The translations under genes were made by a program, and so were the position numbers. Below are positions 20,801-32,700 of a stretch of DNA of 64,000 bases, one piece after another. Source of the DNA: Rhexocercosporidium sp. MPI-PUGE-AT-0058 (taxonomy: Eukaryota > Ascomycota > Leotiomycetes > Helotiales); contig JAGTJL010000007.1 of the NCBI GenBank assembly GCA_020746875.1, positions 248,001 through 312,000 on the forward strand, written 5' to 3'. Position 1 is the first letter of the stretch. Every line of letters starts with the position of its first letter. Below the pieces are notes generated by a model, which was not told the origin of the DNA, made no database searches, and saw only the letters and a program-made list of their open reading frames with translations.

Positions 20801-23348
20801 TGCGATCAAAAGCCAACCCGATACCTACTTTCTAGTTCTAGACACTCTTCTCAAGGCTGGGATGCGCGGAGAAGCAATTGATGCTGCTCTGGTCGATGCA
20901 GTCAAAGGTGGAGATAGAAACCAAAGGATCGCTGGCCTGCTCTTCGCCAGTGGGGCATCGCTCGAGTGGCAAGATGGAGAAGCTTTGACGATTGCGACTC
21001 AAGCCGGCTCAATCAAGACACTCAAGATGCTTCTGGAACGATCAGTGCCTCAAAATATCCTAGCTAGATCTTGGAGAACTGCCTTGAAGCTACCTAGAGA
21101 CCAGAGGTGGAAAATAATGGAGATGCTTCTGCAAGCAGGGAAAGCGATCGATGGACATGTCTCGAAAACGCTCACGGCTGCAACCAAAGAGAGTCCTTCG
21201 GATCGAAAGTTGATCAAGCTCTTGTTGGATGCCGGAGCATTCGATCGTGGGGAGTCTATGGTAAGCGCAGCGAGGTCCTTGGACCTCAGAACTCTCACTC
21301 TTCTCGCCAACTCTCCCAAGGCTCCCGACTTCATATCCACAGCATTCAAAAACGCGACAAGTACTGGTCTGCTTTGGCAGTCTGCAACAGGTCTGGCAAT
21401 CGTGGAATTGATGCTGAAGAAGGGAGCTTCTGGCGATGCTGTTGGAGAGGCTTTGTACCAGGCAGTCGAAAGATCCGCAAGTGGTGCAGACATTCTTGCC
21501 GGCGACTTCTTGGAAGTCCTTTTGCGGTACGGAGCTGATGCTAATTACCAACGTGGGCTGGTTCTGCAACGTGCAACGCTACAGGTCGATATCGAACTTA
21601 TCGGCAAACTTCTTCCATCCGCAAATGTGGAGAGCAAAGCGATGTCGATGCCGTACTTGTTTTCGTCAGGTGCCAACAAAGTAAACGTGCAGCGAGCTCT
21701 CGAAGCTTTCAGCGACTCGTTATCTGGGGAAGCGCGAGACGAAGTTGTCTTGTTTAAACATCCAGACGTCGAACTCGAACCAATTCTCTTCCAAGCTTTG
21801 GCGATATTCCCTCGAGATACAACAATCCTTCGAACCCTGCTGGATATCGGGTACAACCCCAATCAATGGCAGATTTGTGGGGACGAGGAGAGTTCAGAAC
21901 CATGGCCAATTCTGTGCTGGGCGCTGGATCAGCCTGAGAAGAAGATCTCAAGTGCAGTAATCGAGATAATGATCGACGAGGGTGCAAACATCAACTTCAG
22001 ATCCAAGTCTGGCATTACCCCGCTCACTCTGGCCATCCGGAATCAACGAGCAGACATCGTCTTGAAGCTTCTCACCAAAGGTGCCAAGGCCACGGAACCT
22101 GATGCAGAAGGGATCACGCCTCTCAACTTGGCAGGTTCTCTCACAAATACGGACATCATGGGGTACATTCTTCAAGCTGGAGCCGAGACTGACGACGGAA
22201 GCCTTCATGATGTTGCGAGACAACTTCGCTGTGACGCGATGCGAGCATTGATCCAGAATGGCCACGAGGTGGATTACCCTAGCGATCGCCACGAAGGCCG
22301 AAGTGCATTGGCTGAATTGTGTCTGAGAGCAATGGATAATTCCCCGTCCTCTGCAAAGCTCGAGGATGCAATCCAGTGTCTGATTGTGAATGATGCCAAT
22401 ATTCGGGAAGTCAGCTACTGTGGGAAAACGATCTTCCATTACGCATTAGATTCATCTGATCCCGTCACAATCCTCGCAGTGCTGTTGAAGATGATGTGGA
22501 AGTTTGTCAACGAAGATGTATTCCTCTTCACTGACTCAAAATACACATATTCACTGACGAAATACGTCGAGAAGGGGCTCTTTGGAGGCCCGCAGCATCA
22601 AAAACAAGAGCTGCTCCAGATTCTGCGGAACAAAAGAGCGAAAGATAGATTCTGGGCGAACTCAATTGATGATCTCCAGCCGGATGATTACTGCAATGGC
22701 CCACCCCACATCGAAGCGGAAGTCCTGCTTCGGAAATCAAGGTTGAAGAGACAGGCGGAGCAACGAGAAGATGTGCAGAGACTGCTTGAATTGAAGCGAG
22801 TCGCTGTGATTGGAGAGGTTGAAATAATGAACCTTATGACAGAGGCAGAGATCGGGCGGGAGAGGCAAAAGGGCTTAGTCGAGAGGGAATTGTTGACCGA
22901 GAAGGCGAATACCCAGATGCAGCTGGACATTACGGCGGACGTCCAGCGGGATAAAATGTTGAAGCAGAAGTACCTACGAGAAGAAGGACATAAAAGACAG
23001 CTGCGCGACATCCAAGTCTCGACACAGAGGGCGATCACGGCGGAAGAGTCGGAGAAGGAGAGGGCGCGAAGCGTGATGCAGATCGAGTTCATGGAGAAGC
23101 GGACGCAGATCGAGAATGCCGCGATGAGAGAGCGAGCAGAAATCGAAAACAATGGTACTAGAACTCGCCTAGCAATTGAAGGGGGTGCATTCCAGGAGCA
23201 CGAGCGTGTGATGGTGAAGCAGCATGAGAGGGAACTTGCGAGGATCAAGATGCAGAAACAATTGGTGGCGGGGCAGACTACGTTGGCTGGAACTTTCCAA
23301 GGCACTGGGTTGAATCAGAGGCAGATTGGTTTTATTACGGAGGCTTGA
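17862..23348 (+). CDS. Giant ankyrin-repeat protein with C-terminal coiled coil
   Basis: Two exons (17862-18432, 18478-23348) encode 1813 residues; the 45-nt intron splits the codon in LLRHG|ANSALF. Most of the chain, about residues 150-1430, is a solenoid of degenerate ankyrin helices of the pattern V-x-x-LL-x-x-GA. Ten anchor motifs such as KLLKAGAAGEVI, TLLKAGMRGEAI and LMLKKGASGDAV recur every 90-104 residues, that is three ankyrin units per super-repeat. Classical ankyrins with GITPL boxes lie near 1360-1425. Residues about 1608-1785 are a highly charged Glu/Arg/Lys/Gln coiled coil, then a short tail ending RQIGFITEA. No NACHT or kinase domain is visible. It is probably a cytosolic scaffold; ligand unknown. 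The start at 17862 (MDSNSKSHRAL) is a choice; ATG 17799 is also in frame. A cluster of big ankyrin genes involved in heterokaryon-type recognition is a possible analogy, unproven. Confidence 0.85.
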
Positions 23349-23878
23349 GGAGATCTCGAGTTAGTGATTTGTGTTTAATCCGGGGTTCTTCATTAACGGA
23401 GGCGTTCGGTTACTTGGGGGGATCACCATGACAGACCACGACCAGGACTTCTAGGTATACACATGCGCGCAGGCTGTTTGTAATTAATATGTTGCAAGAT
23501 ATTGCATCATACAAGCCAAGGATACAGTTCTGGCATTATGACAGACGGAGATTAGTCATTCGATGTTGGGTTGACTTGCCCGTGTTATTGGGCCCCTCAA
23601 GTCAACGTTGTGACTTCTATGCTAATACAAGATCTTAAGCTTTTGAACTGAATCATTGATAGTCGGCTGTGCATATAATAACCCATTGAGATGTACACTT
23701 TCCCGCGTTCAAATTGCTGGTCGGGTTGACGCCGAGTGACCGTTCGCAACATCTGCCTGCCGAAGCCAATTCATCAATTCAACATATCCAAGTCGGCAGG
23801 GCATGGCTTCGACTATTTTTAAGCCTATGGACCATTCGAATATCCTAAAGAAGCCATCATCTCTGTGTCAAGTCTATC
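23349..23878. other. Convergent 3' spacer
   Basis: Lies between the 3' ends of the ankyrin gene (plus) and the Zn2Cys6 gene (minus). No coding signal; expected to hold both polyadenylation regions. Confidence 0.4.
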
Positions 23879-25412
23879 TCACTGAACACAACACGCGTTC
23901 GGACCTCCCATCCGCGCATCCTGAATTCCCGTCACGGTGTGCGCCGGCGACACCCTCAATTGAGACAGCGTTAGTCGGAGTCGTAGATCCTCCAAACCAG
24001 ACTTCAACCAGTTTGCCATATTCATCCATCTTGTCTCTTGGAAATCGTTCTGCCATTCCTCCAGCATCCTTTCGATCTCAGCCTGCTCAGCCGTCCCATC
24101 TGTTGCCGCCCACGCAGACACAAGACAGAACGGCATGTAGCAGGATCCCAGCGGTCGATATTGCATGGCACTCTCTGACAGCAATATCATTTCTGAAGAA
24201 AATCTTGCTGCATCCGCAGACAAAGCGACGTCGTCAGGCGAGAAGATCCGAAGGATGCTTCCCAGGTTGAGGACGATGGAGCCGATCAATCCAACCGCTG
24301 CTTGCACAGCTGTATATCTTTTCGTCACAGGATACGACTCCAATGGCGTACGAGCAACTGCAAGTGTCTCTGCCGATACCGTTAAACGTTGTCGTGCAGT
24401 GTTGTAATCCATTAGCGCTTCCTGGTACATCGCTGCGATCTCGACGATGTATAGTTCTGGATCTCGAAAGTACTTCCCCATATTTGCGAGACTTGGCAAT
24501 GTGATGCTCAACGGCGCGTCCTTGTCAAAGTATTTTTTGGGACCGAATGGTTTGCGATACGCATCGTCTAGTTTGGCAAAGAACTCGTCGAGCTGGATTC
24601 TCGAATTCGCAAAGCTCTCCATCGCCTGATGGTCAGCGAGGGTGGATAAGTGGATGTTTGACTTACCACAGCAGCACTGATCGTGATCAGCATTTCAATT
24701 TCGAAGCTGTCTCTCCATTTGTCGACGGGTGCGGCGTTCAGGAAATGCGCCATAATTTCTCCGTGACTTTTTAAAAGGTCCTCCCGTCTTCCAATCCAGG
24801 ACTGCCAAGTTAGCCTGGTCTCGATGGAGGAGGATATGTTGTACCTGGCAAACATCCATCAAGTAGATTGCGCATAATGTATCAGGAGTGTAAGCCCTTT
24901 TTGGATCACTCAAATAGATTCGTAATGTCTTCAGAGCATGCCCATACTTGCTAAGCATATCCGGAGACAGTCTCTTGGTATGCACATAAGGGTATGCCGC
25001 AGCCAGAGCTCCAACAGACGCGTCCAACGCATCATTGGTTCCCAAACGACGGGGTAGATCGCTGAGGAAACCTCCGTAGTAGGTCAAATCGTACCTCACA
25101 TCAATGACTCCAAGCGTGGATATAAAATCACTGAGCAGCAAAGTATCCCCATTGGTGGGTGGCAGGGCGACTGGCGCCGGCTGAACCTTCACAACATCTA
25201 ACGCGGTAGTCTGATTCTTGAACTTGTATCGCTGCTGTCCACTGCCTATGCAGTTAATCTTAAGCCTCGCACACCGAGAACACGCTGGCTTCGATTGGTC
25301 GCACTTGGGAATCTTCAGCCACTACTCCTCACCGGTACCTTAGGGCTGCACAAACCTTCTTCTTCTGTTTACGACAAGCATCGCAGCCTCGACTAGACGG
25401 AACGCCAGGCAT
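23879..25412 (-). CDS. Zn2Cys6 fungal transcription factor
   Basis: Four exons (25412-25356, 25303-24845, 24801-24667, 24625-23879) give 465 residues. Residues 10-37 form a complete zinc cluster C-x2-C-x6-C-x6-C-x2-C-x6-C (Cys 10, 13, 20, 27, 30, 37) with the basic run RKQKKK. A 52-nt intron falls exactly before Cys20, so the finger depends on correct splicing. The remainder resembles the fungal-specific regulatory region: SWIGRREDLLKSHGE and AHFLNAAPVDKWRDSFEIEM fit the usual W-x-x-H-G-x-x-x-L-L pattern. There is no obvious acidic activation domain. The protein ends ACCVQ. Nuclear, probably DNA-binding to CGG-type sites by family knowledge. Targets unknown; no metabolic cluster around it suggests one. 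Confidence 0.9.
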
Positions 25413-25707
25413 GATGAGGCGAGGCGCGTGGTGTTTCTCAATTCGGATGTTGACTGCGCTGGCGGTGTTGAAGTGAAGTGGGAATTAACCTTCTTTATAA
25501 CCCCCGCAGCGGGAGACAGATGATCTATCACCTCAGGAGATCGTGATTCTGAAGCTCAAAGGCCAATGTGTATTCCATTCGCCTTCGGTCTGACTGTCTT
25601 GGTCTCGTAGACAAGGCTCAAAGATCGACCTTTGTGCTTCTAGTGACGCAATAAATACTTGGCAGGTCCTGCCACTGGATCAACACACAATCACAGCCTG
25701 TCCATCT

Positions 25708-26028
25708 GTGCTGAGCTGCTTGGCTGTAAGCATCTCCTCCGAAATCATAATCATCCAATGTGGTGACTTGGAATCTGGACAGGGATTAACTTCTACCGAG
25801 CGCGAGGTATTTCCCAATGTGGAATTGGTGCTTGGAAATGTACGTAAATTCTTTCAATACAGCTTCAACTTCTTGATGGCGAAGCAGTTGCAGTCAGCGC
25901 TGAACCAAGTCAGACATGGGACAATTATGAGCTTCGTCGGATATCTTTCGAATGGATATATATCCCTAGAGGAAACCCGTGGGATCGTTGCTCAAGCATT
26001 CCAAGAAGTCAAGCAAAACAACCCATGA
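25708..26028 (+). CDS. Hypothetical open frame, start unclear
   Basis: A frame of about 106 codons with protein-like composition (EREVFPNVELVLGNVRKFFQ, then SFNFLMAKQLQSALNQVRHG) and a short C-terminal helix (GIVAQAFQEVKQ). It begins at a GTG; I find no in-frame ATG before residue 57. A GT-AG intron (donor GTAAGC near 25728, acceptor CTGGACAG near 25784) is possible but the exon before it has no ATG either. It may be the end of a longer gene, a relic, or chance. No family recognised. Confidence 0.25.
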   Translation: MLSCLAVSISSEIIIIQCGDLESGQGLTSTEREVFPNVELVLGNVRKFFQYSFNFLMAKQLQSALNQVRHGTIMSFVGYLSNGYISLEETRGIVAQAFQEVKQNNP

Positions 26029-26118
26029 GAATTTCGACCAAATTAAAGCTTTGTATCCAACCCCTCAACAGCGTCTTCATTCAGCCCGTTCAAAAGATAA
26101 TCAAGCCAATACTCCGTC

Positions 26119-26703
26119 ATGAGTAAAATCATCTCACGACTCCTGTCTTCCACCGCATCCGGATCGCCCGCTTTCTCGACATTTTCAATCCGCTCCTCCC
26201 CTCACCTACCAGACTATCTCGTCGTGCATCCGATTGGGTATCCTGCAGATGTACCACCACTCTTCACCATCGTCACTTCGCAGTCGAAACCAAACGTCTC
26301 GATCTTTCGTGGACATCCTGATCCGGCAAACAAACTTGGAGATGCCACCATGCACACCTTCTCATCGAGCATCGACCTCTCTCATAGAGGTCACATGGGC
26401 AAATTGAAGACGAACTCGCTGTCGGGAAATTTCACCCTCCAATCCCCTGCTGGCAAGTACAAATGGGTCCCTGGGCAAATAACGGGGAGCTCGTTGGAAT
26501 TGAGAGACGGTTCTGGCACCAAAATTGCTACACTCAAATCTGCTGGCTTTCCTGGTTCTGGGGAGAGGAAGCTAGATCTTTTCATTCCTTGTGATGACAT
26601 GTTTGTGGAATTGATCGTTTTGTCTGGTATGGCTGCCAAGACTTCGCAAAAACAGACTGAAGAGGCTGCAGCAGAGATTGCTCAAGCGGTAGCGGGGGCA
26701 TAG
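26119..26703 (+). CDS. Conserved-looking hypothetical protein, possibly Tubby/LURP-one-like fold
   Basis: A single exon of 194 codons starting at ATG 26119. After a basic, Ser-rich N-terminus (ISRLLSSTASGSPAFSTF), the chain looks all-beta: HTFSSSIDLSHRG, NFTLQSPAGKYKWVP, SLELRDGSGTKIATLKS, RKLDLFIPCDDMFVELIVLSGMA. Then comes an Ala/Glu-rich helix (EEAAAEIAQAVAGA). The GxY-x-W and L-x-L-x-D-G-x-G pattern reminds me of Tubby C-terminal/LURP-one-like barrels, but this is only an impression. The N-terminus could be a weak mitochondrial presequence. Function unknown. Confidence 0.6.
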   Translation: MSKIISRLLSSTASGSPAFSTFSIRSSPHLPDYLVVHPIGYPADVPPLFTIVTSQSKPNVSIFRGHPDPANKLGDATMHTFSSSIDLSHRGHMGKLKTNSLSGNFTLQSPAGKYKWVPGQITGSSLELRDGSGTKIATLKSAGFPGSGERKLDLFIPCDDMFVELIVLSGMAAKTSQKQTEEAAAEIAQAVAGA

Positions 26704-27733
26704 ATTCAATGGTCGGGTTTGAGCATTGGGGTTCTAGGAGTTTGTGTCATGTAAACTAGCTGTTCACCTTTTTAGTTTGGTATAGAAGAGATTGGGAATT
26801 GAGATCGTGTTATCGAGTTCTGCCAAAGCTCGCTTCACTTCCACTGCCTTTTATCCAAGTCTTAATCACATGAGCCCACTAGATTACTTGAAAACTTTGC
26901 ACCACCAGTAGGATCTTATGGTCCTATAGTCAATGTATTCGGTCTCTTTATAAGGGGATCCATTTTTTCTGAAGATTTGGAGCATGGCACTGTGGAAAGT
27001 GTCAACTTTCGATTCACAGTTGTCTTTGTTTAGCTCTTTCAATTGCGGTGCTTCAGCATCCAGTTTGTTAGTCTCGAAGGAATGCCATTCAAACTTCTTG
27101 GGGACTGACCTCCACCTTCTCCGAAGCTCGAGAGTATACTCTGCCAGCGAAGGGTGTCAAAACTTTTTTGAATCCACGAGAGGCTGACGTCCCCTTACAG
27201 TTGCAATCGTCTCGGCTCTGCACGGTGACGCATTTCGTTTGTGCAGAGGTATTATCTACCCGCATGTTTTCATCTACCCGCCATTTTGACATAATTTTGT
27301 CGATACGCGTGAATCCAGGCAAGGTCTCGGAGGCTAATTTGACATCTAAAATAAGGTCCTGGTTTGCACAACTCTGCTGGCAGTTGTGCTTGATGCGTTC
27401 TAGTTCTTGGCATGAAGATCAAAGCTAGGGGATAGCTTCAGACCGCTTGAAGATTCCTAGGCATCTAACACCTGCAGCCAAGCTTTCATCTTCCGCTGTA
27501 CTAGACAGAAAAGGTCAGACCATGCGCCGGGAACGAAGGAATGCAGATATGATAGCTCGTGGAGATGAGGGAGACGAATTTGACGTATCTTCAAAGCCTC
27601 AAATGTCTTGGATTTTGGTCAATAATAACTTCCATGACGCAGTAGCGATGATTTCAAGGCACAAGTCCATGTTCAACTAGATGTATAAATGTTTGGGAGG
27701 AGCGATGTGATTGTCGCTGTCCCATTCAACTCC
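26704..27733. other. Gene-free stretch
   Basis: Small plus-strand frames (26984-27187, 27447-27680) without domains. Presumed terminator of the gene at 26119 and promoter of the hydrolase gene at 27734. Confidence 0.4.
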
Positions 27734-29549
27734 ATGATCAAGATGTTTGCTATACTTTCAAACATTTTCCTCCTCGCTGTAGCAGCAGCGTCGCCTCTCA
27801 ATCACATCCGTTCCAGTTCCATCGAATGGGGGCCTTGTTCAATCAACGGTACCCTGCCCATCGACTGCGCCAACTTTACGGTTCCGCTTGACTACACCGA
27901 TAAGAACTGTAACAGCACTCTAGACCTCGAGCTGCTTCGAGTTCCAGCGATTAATGGACCATCAAGGGGAAGTATCTTCTTCAACTTTGGAGGTCCGGGA
28001 GTTGAGGTTCGGGCGAGTTTGGCCGGAAGAGCTCACACCTTGCAAGCGTAAGTCCACCAGGTATCGGCGAGCTTTAGCTAACAGGTACAGAATAACTGGG
28101 GGGCACCATGATCTGATTGGAATTGATCCGAGGTTGGCTCCAAACCCAACGTCCTGGCCTCGCTAACTTATACAGAGGAACCGCAAACACTTTAACATTC
28201 CAATGTTATGCAAACGAGACAGAACAAGCAATGGCAGTACCAGCAACCGGTACAGGCCTCACGAATTCTTCAGATATCGCAGCAGGAGCTTCTTGGATTA
28301 CCATGAAAGTAATGGGCAGAAAATGTGCGAAAACAGCGGGTGAGAATGGGACATTGATTGGGACTGCTTTCACGGCAAGGGATATGATGCAAGTCGTTGA
28401 TGCGCTGGGTGAAGGTGGACTTCTTAGATACTGGGGTAAGTCAACTGAACCTTTTGAGGTGCAACTCTGACATACGAAGGCTTCTCTTACGGGACTCTAC
28501 TCGGCGCAACTGTTGTTTCGATGTTCCCGGATCGAATGGATAAGGTTATTCTAGACGGAGTCATGAATCCTCATGAATACTACAGCGGACCGTAAGTACG
28601 ACTCCTTCTCTATTTATTCAAGCTAATGGATGGCAGTGAACCTGAGGCCTGGTCAGACGCAGACATGGCTTTCTCGGCCTTCCTCCAAGCATGTCTGGAT
28701 GCCCCTAGCGAATGCGCCCTCGCAAAGAACAACACAAGTGCCGCAGAACTTGAAGCATCGATCTGGAAACTCGTTTACGATCTCAAGTACCTACCGGTGG
28801 AGATCGACGGGACCATTGTAGAATATACCACCATAAAGTCGATGATCCGAACAAGTCTCTACACGGTTGAGAAATTCCCACCCTTCGCTAGAGCATTGAA
28901 CGGACTTCTCGTCCAGAACTACACGCAATATCTCGAAGGAGCAGCAGAGATTGCTGCCATGACGCCTCCCATCATGGCTGGTGATAGTACCGATAACTCT
29001 GCTTATGGGATTCACTGTTCCGACAAGAGATATCGGAAGAGCAGCTTTACTGAAATGTTGCCCGATATTGAGATGCTTGAGCATGCTAGTCAGATTATGG
29101 GCGATATCGCTCCTGTTCTAATGCAGATCTGCGCGCAATGGAAGATGATGCCCAAGGAGCGGTATGAGGGCGATTTCCAAAACATCAAGACGCAAAATCC
29201 AGTGTTTTTGATTGGGAATACTTTCGATTCAGCTACCTCGATCAAGGGAGCTTTCAATGTCAGTTCTGGGTTTGTGGACAGTGTGGTGCTTCGACAAGAT
29301 GGTTTCGGGGTACGGTTCCCATTCTTTGTGGCGAACAAAGCTAACATTTCTTAGCATGGAAGCTTGTCGCATCCATCTTTGTGTACTTCTAGAGCGGTGC
29401 GGGCGTATTTTGAGGATGGCGTTTTGCCAGAGCAGGGTGCGGTCTGTGGAGTTGATGTTGCGCCTTTCTCGAACACGACCTTTGAGGATTTGTTGCCAGA
29501 GCTTGGGTTTGATGTTAGTAAGATATTAGATGTGGCGGAAAGGAAGTGA
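27734..29549 (+). CDS. Secreted TAP-like serine peptidase (alpha/beta hydrolase, S33 group)
   Basis: Six exons (27734-28047, 28085-28132, 28176-28435, 28480-28591, 28637-29309, 29355-29549) give 533 residues. Residues 1-20 are a signal peptide (ILSNIFLLAVAAASP). The oxyanion region FNFGGPG precedes DLIGIDPRG. The nucleophile elbow is GFSYGT at 208-213 (Ser210), the likely acid is Asp442 in NTFDSATS, and His470 lies in GFGHGSL. The C-terminal part with CTSRAVRAYFEDGVLP matches the TAP-like domain of tripeptidyl-aminopeptidase relatives, with Cys pairs as usual. Likely extracellular release of N-terminal peptides; the true substrate could also be an ester. All five introns are short (37-45 nt). 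An alternative start at the ATG at 27743 would only shorten the signal peptide. Confidence 0.9.
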
Positions 29550-29744
29550 ATAAGGATGGGATTGAGTGGGGAGCTGTTTTCGAGACTGAGAAAGTTCGGG
29601 GAGGCAAGTGAGGGGATTGAGTCAGTGTTCAAGTACTGAGAACATATTCTACTTTCGACTGGGACCTCGAGAGGCGATGGCTACCGCCAGAAGACACCCG
29701 TGTGTCTCCTCATGCAGAAGCGCATGGTTGCCCCCAGACAGGCC

Positions 29745-32700
29745 TCACGGGCGAATGACAAGAATTCTTAAACATGTTGCATTTTGTTTTGTTTCTAAAC
29801 TCCTAAACCCAACGCCCGACACCCAGATCCCAATCATTGGTCCTTTACATTTCCGTTTCAACTGCAAATTATTAGCCAAATCCACGCCCTCAGAAGAAAC
29901 AAACTTACTTCCAGGTTCCTTCCCCTTCATACTAAACCTTCCCTTGAGCCTGTGTCCCGCAACCTTCATCTCATCCTTCAAGAACTTCATGTGCCTCACA
30001 GCCTTGATATTCATCTTACCCCTCTGCTTGCGATGCAACTCGTACTTGGAATGGATTTTGTCCTGTTTCTGGCGACGCTTCTTCAGATCCTCATCATCAA
30101 TCTCGGAATCAGTCAAATCTTCTTGGATGTTGAGGGATTCGCGGTCATCGGAAACAATAGATGATGGAACGGATGTGTACTGTTGAAGTTCGGAACCGAA
30201 ACCAGCCCATTGCTCATCGGTGGATGTCTCGTGGTAATTCGAGACTTCTTGCTCGTATCCTGGGGCTTCGCGGGGAACCTTGACTGGGTCTGGTTCATCT
30301 TCTGCGTCGGACTCCTCAGACTTGGCTTTTGTTTCTTCGCTGGTTCTGGATTTGATGGTGCCAAATTCCGAAATCATGTCGCTCTTGAGGCTGGTACCTG
30401 CGCCCATAACCTTGCCTTCTCTGATGAGCTGCTTGACGGTCTCTGGAGTCTCTCGCTTGACTACTCTAGTGCGATAGCCTTCCGCGACGGTACACAACCA
30501 CGACTCGTATGTCTCGCGCTGATCATTATTCTTGAGCCATTGAAGGTGCGTATCGTCCATCCCCATCTTGAATCGGACAGTCATCTTGATTGTGCCCACC
30601 CTTTCGGCCTTGATCTTGTCCATCTCGATATTCGCGATATAGTTCTGTGTCATTTGTTTCGGCATTGGGGTCTTGTAAATTGGGATGTTGAGAGCAGTTT
30701 CCTTGTTGTCAACTAGATCGCATAGCCAATAGATGGCATATGCAACGGCCTTTCGGGATCCTTTATTGAAGAATTCAAGTCTGACTGGAGATTGATAGCG
30801 ACGTCTGACAGGAGCGATAATCCGATGCTTTTGCATATCGCGATGGGCTTCTTTGATGCGCACCAAATTCCAGGCAGTACCTTGAGGATCTTGTTCAATC
30901 CAGCCTCTAGAAATTGTAGATTTACCAACGTCGGTGTGGACCTCGATCCGAGACTTGGAGAGCAAGCCGCTGTTGTCATTCTCGACCAGGACTTTATCGC
31001 CAAGTACTTCGAAAGATCCGAGATCCCAACCAAGCATGTTTCTTGGTAACTGCAAGCCGACAGATCTGAACAAGACTGAAACCGTAATTCTGCCATATCC
31101 CATGCCTCCGTCCAATGCAAAAACCCTGGTGACTTGCGACGATGTGCGGAGTACCTCGCTCAATTTGATAGTGATGCATCCAAGGATCGGATCATGCTCA
31201 CGATTGAGACTGTTACGGCAGGTAATTGTGAAGACAGTATTGCGCCAGTCTCGGACGAAGCGTTCGGTTTGAGCATTGAAGATTGGATTGGACGCATGAA
31301 CTTTCGTACGAGTACGGAAAACCAGCTCGTCATCTTGAAGAACAGTGCAGTATGAGGAAGGCAGCTCATCGCCTTCCTCGTCGGTATTTTCTCCAGTGAC
31401 CTGTGCAGGTGTCCAAGGTTTGTAATCACCGAAGCTTCCAGATGGCCTCTCAACCTCGAGATTGTCGACCTGGTGGATAAGGATCGAGCAGATACCAGAA
31501 GGGAGGGATGGATCGGGAGGAGTTGTTGTCACACCGACTTCTTGAGCAGTCGTGACGGTTCCCTTATCATCTGCGAACTCAGGACGGTCACGAATCTCGG
31601 CTGGAACGCTGTCATCCTTGCCATCTGTCTTCATTGACTCCTTGAAGTTTGCGCGGGGGAAATATCCAATGTCCCAGTATAAGTGGCCGGACAAAACCTT
31701 TCCCTTGTCATCCTTCAATTCGTCCCGTCTCTCGACAATGTTGTTAGCATATTCCTTGATCAAATCCCTGAGATCAAACTCGATGTTGCCAACTTTGTCG
31801 TCACTTCCAACGGTGTCGGAATCCCAGAGCTCTACAGAAAGCTTCTCGCCTGAAGTGAGTTGATCTTGGTACACCAGCAAACATGTCTGCTCGTTCCACT
31901 GTGGGTCAAGCTCTTGTTCGATGATTCTCGTGCAGTAAACTGGCTTTCCGAACTCCGAAAAGGCCAGTGTGATGAAGGGATCGCTCTTCCCAGACTTGTC
32001 TTGCGCCGGAATACCTTCGGCGCGCTTGAGTTTGACGTAGATCAAACCAATGGCATCGGTTTCCTTCTTTACCGCATCTCCCTGAAGGATTTTGGACATG
32101 TCCATGATGAGTGATTTCGGTGCGACATAGACATCCAAGGCAGCAGCAATTGAGGAGTTGATGAAGCCGGAGATCAGGGGCAAGTCGAGGACGTTGATAC
32201 CTTTAGATGTGAGCGGAACAGCGGATGCATCGATCTTTGGTAGACCCATGAATGTGAATGTGAGGTTCCGAAGGAAAGGCGGATTTGGAGTGAGTTGGAA
32301 GCGGAGGCGGATGGTACCGATGATGCCGTTCAACTCGACAAAGATTGGTAGAGGAACACCAAAAAATCCTTGGACACCGAGGTAGAAAATGACTTCGAGA
32401 TGCAAATTTTTTGCTTTTCCAATGACACCTTTGGCCGGAATGGCGGAGTATGCGAAGGAAGCCTCCAAGTTGTCTGGAAAGTCAGCGGGGCTCCTAATTG
32501 ACGGCCTCGGGGTGCCTACAATACTTCATGCTTGGGTCATCTTCTCCTTCCAATTCACGTTCTTCGCGCTTCTTTTCCATTTCTTCCTTGCTGAGTCCTT
32601 CACCACTTGCCATTTGCTTGCCATGTCCTTCCTCCTCGTCTGCAGAGGGCAAGGATCGTAGAGACAGGATCTTGAAAGGTTGGTCTCCGAGACCAATTGA

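Noticed and set aside
22688..23305. A 205-codon minus-strand ORF over the end of the ankyrin gene
   Set aside because: Antisense shadow of the Glu/Arg/Lys-rich coiled coil, which reads as Ser/Phe/Leu/Cys-rich on the other strand.
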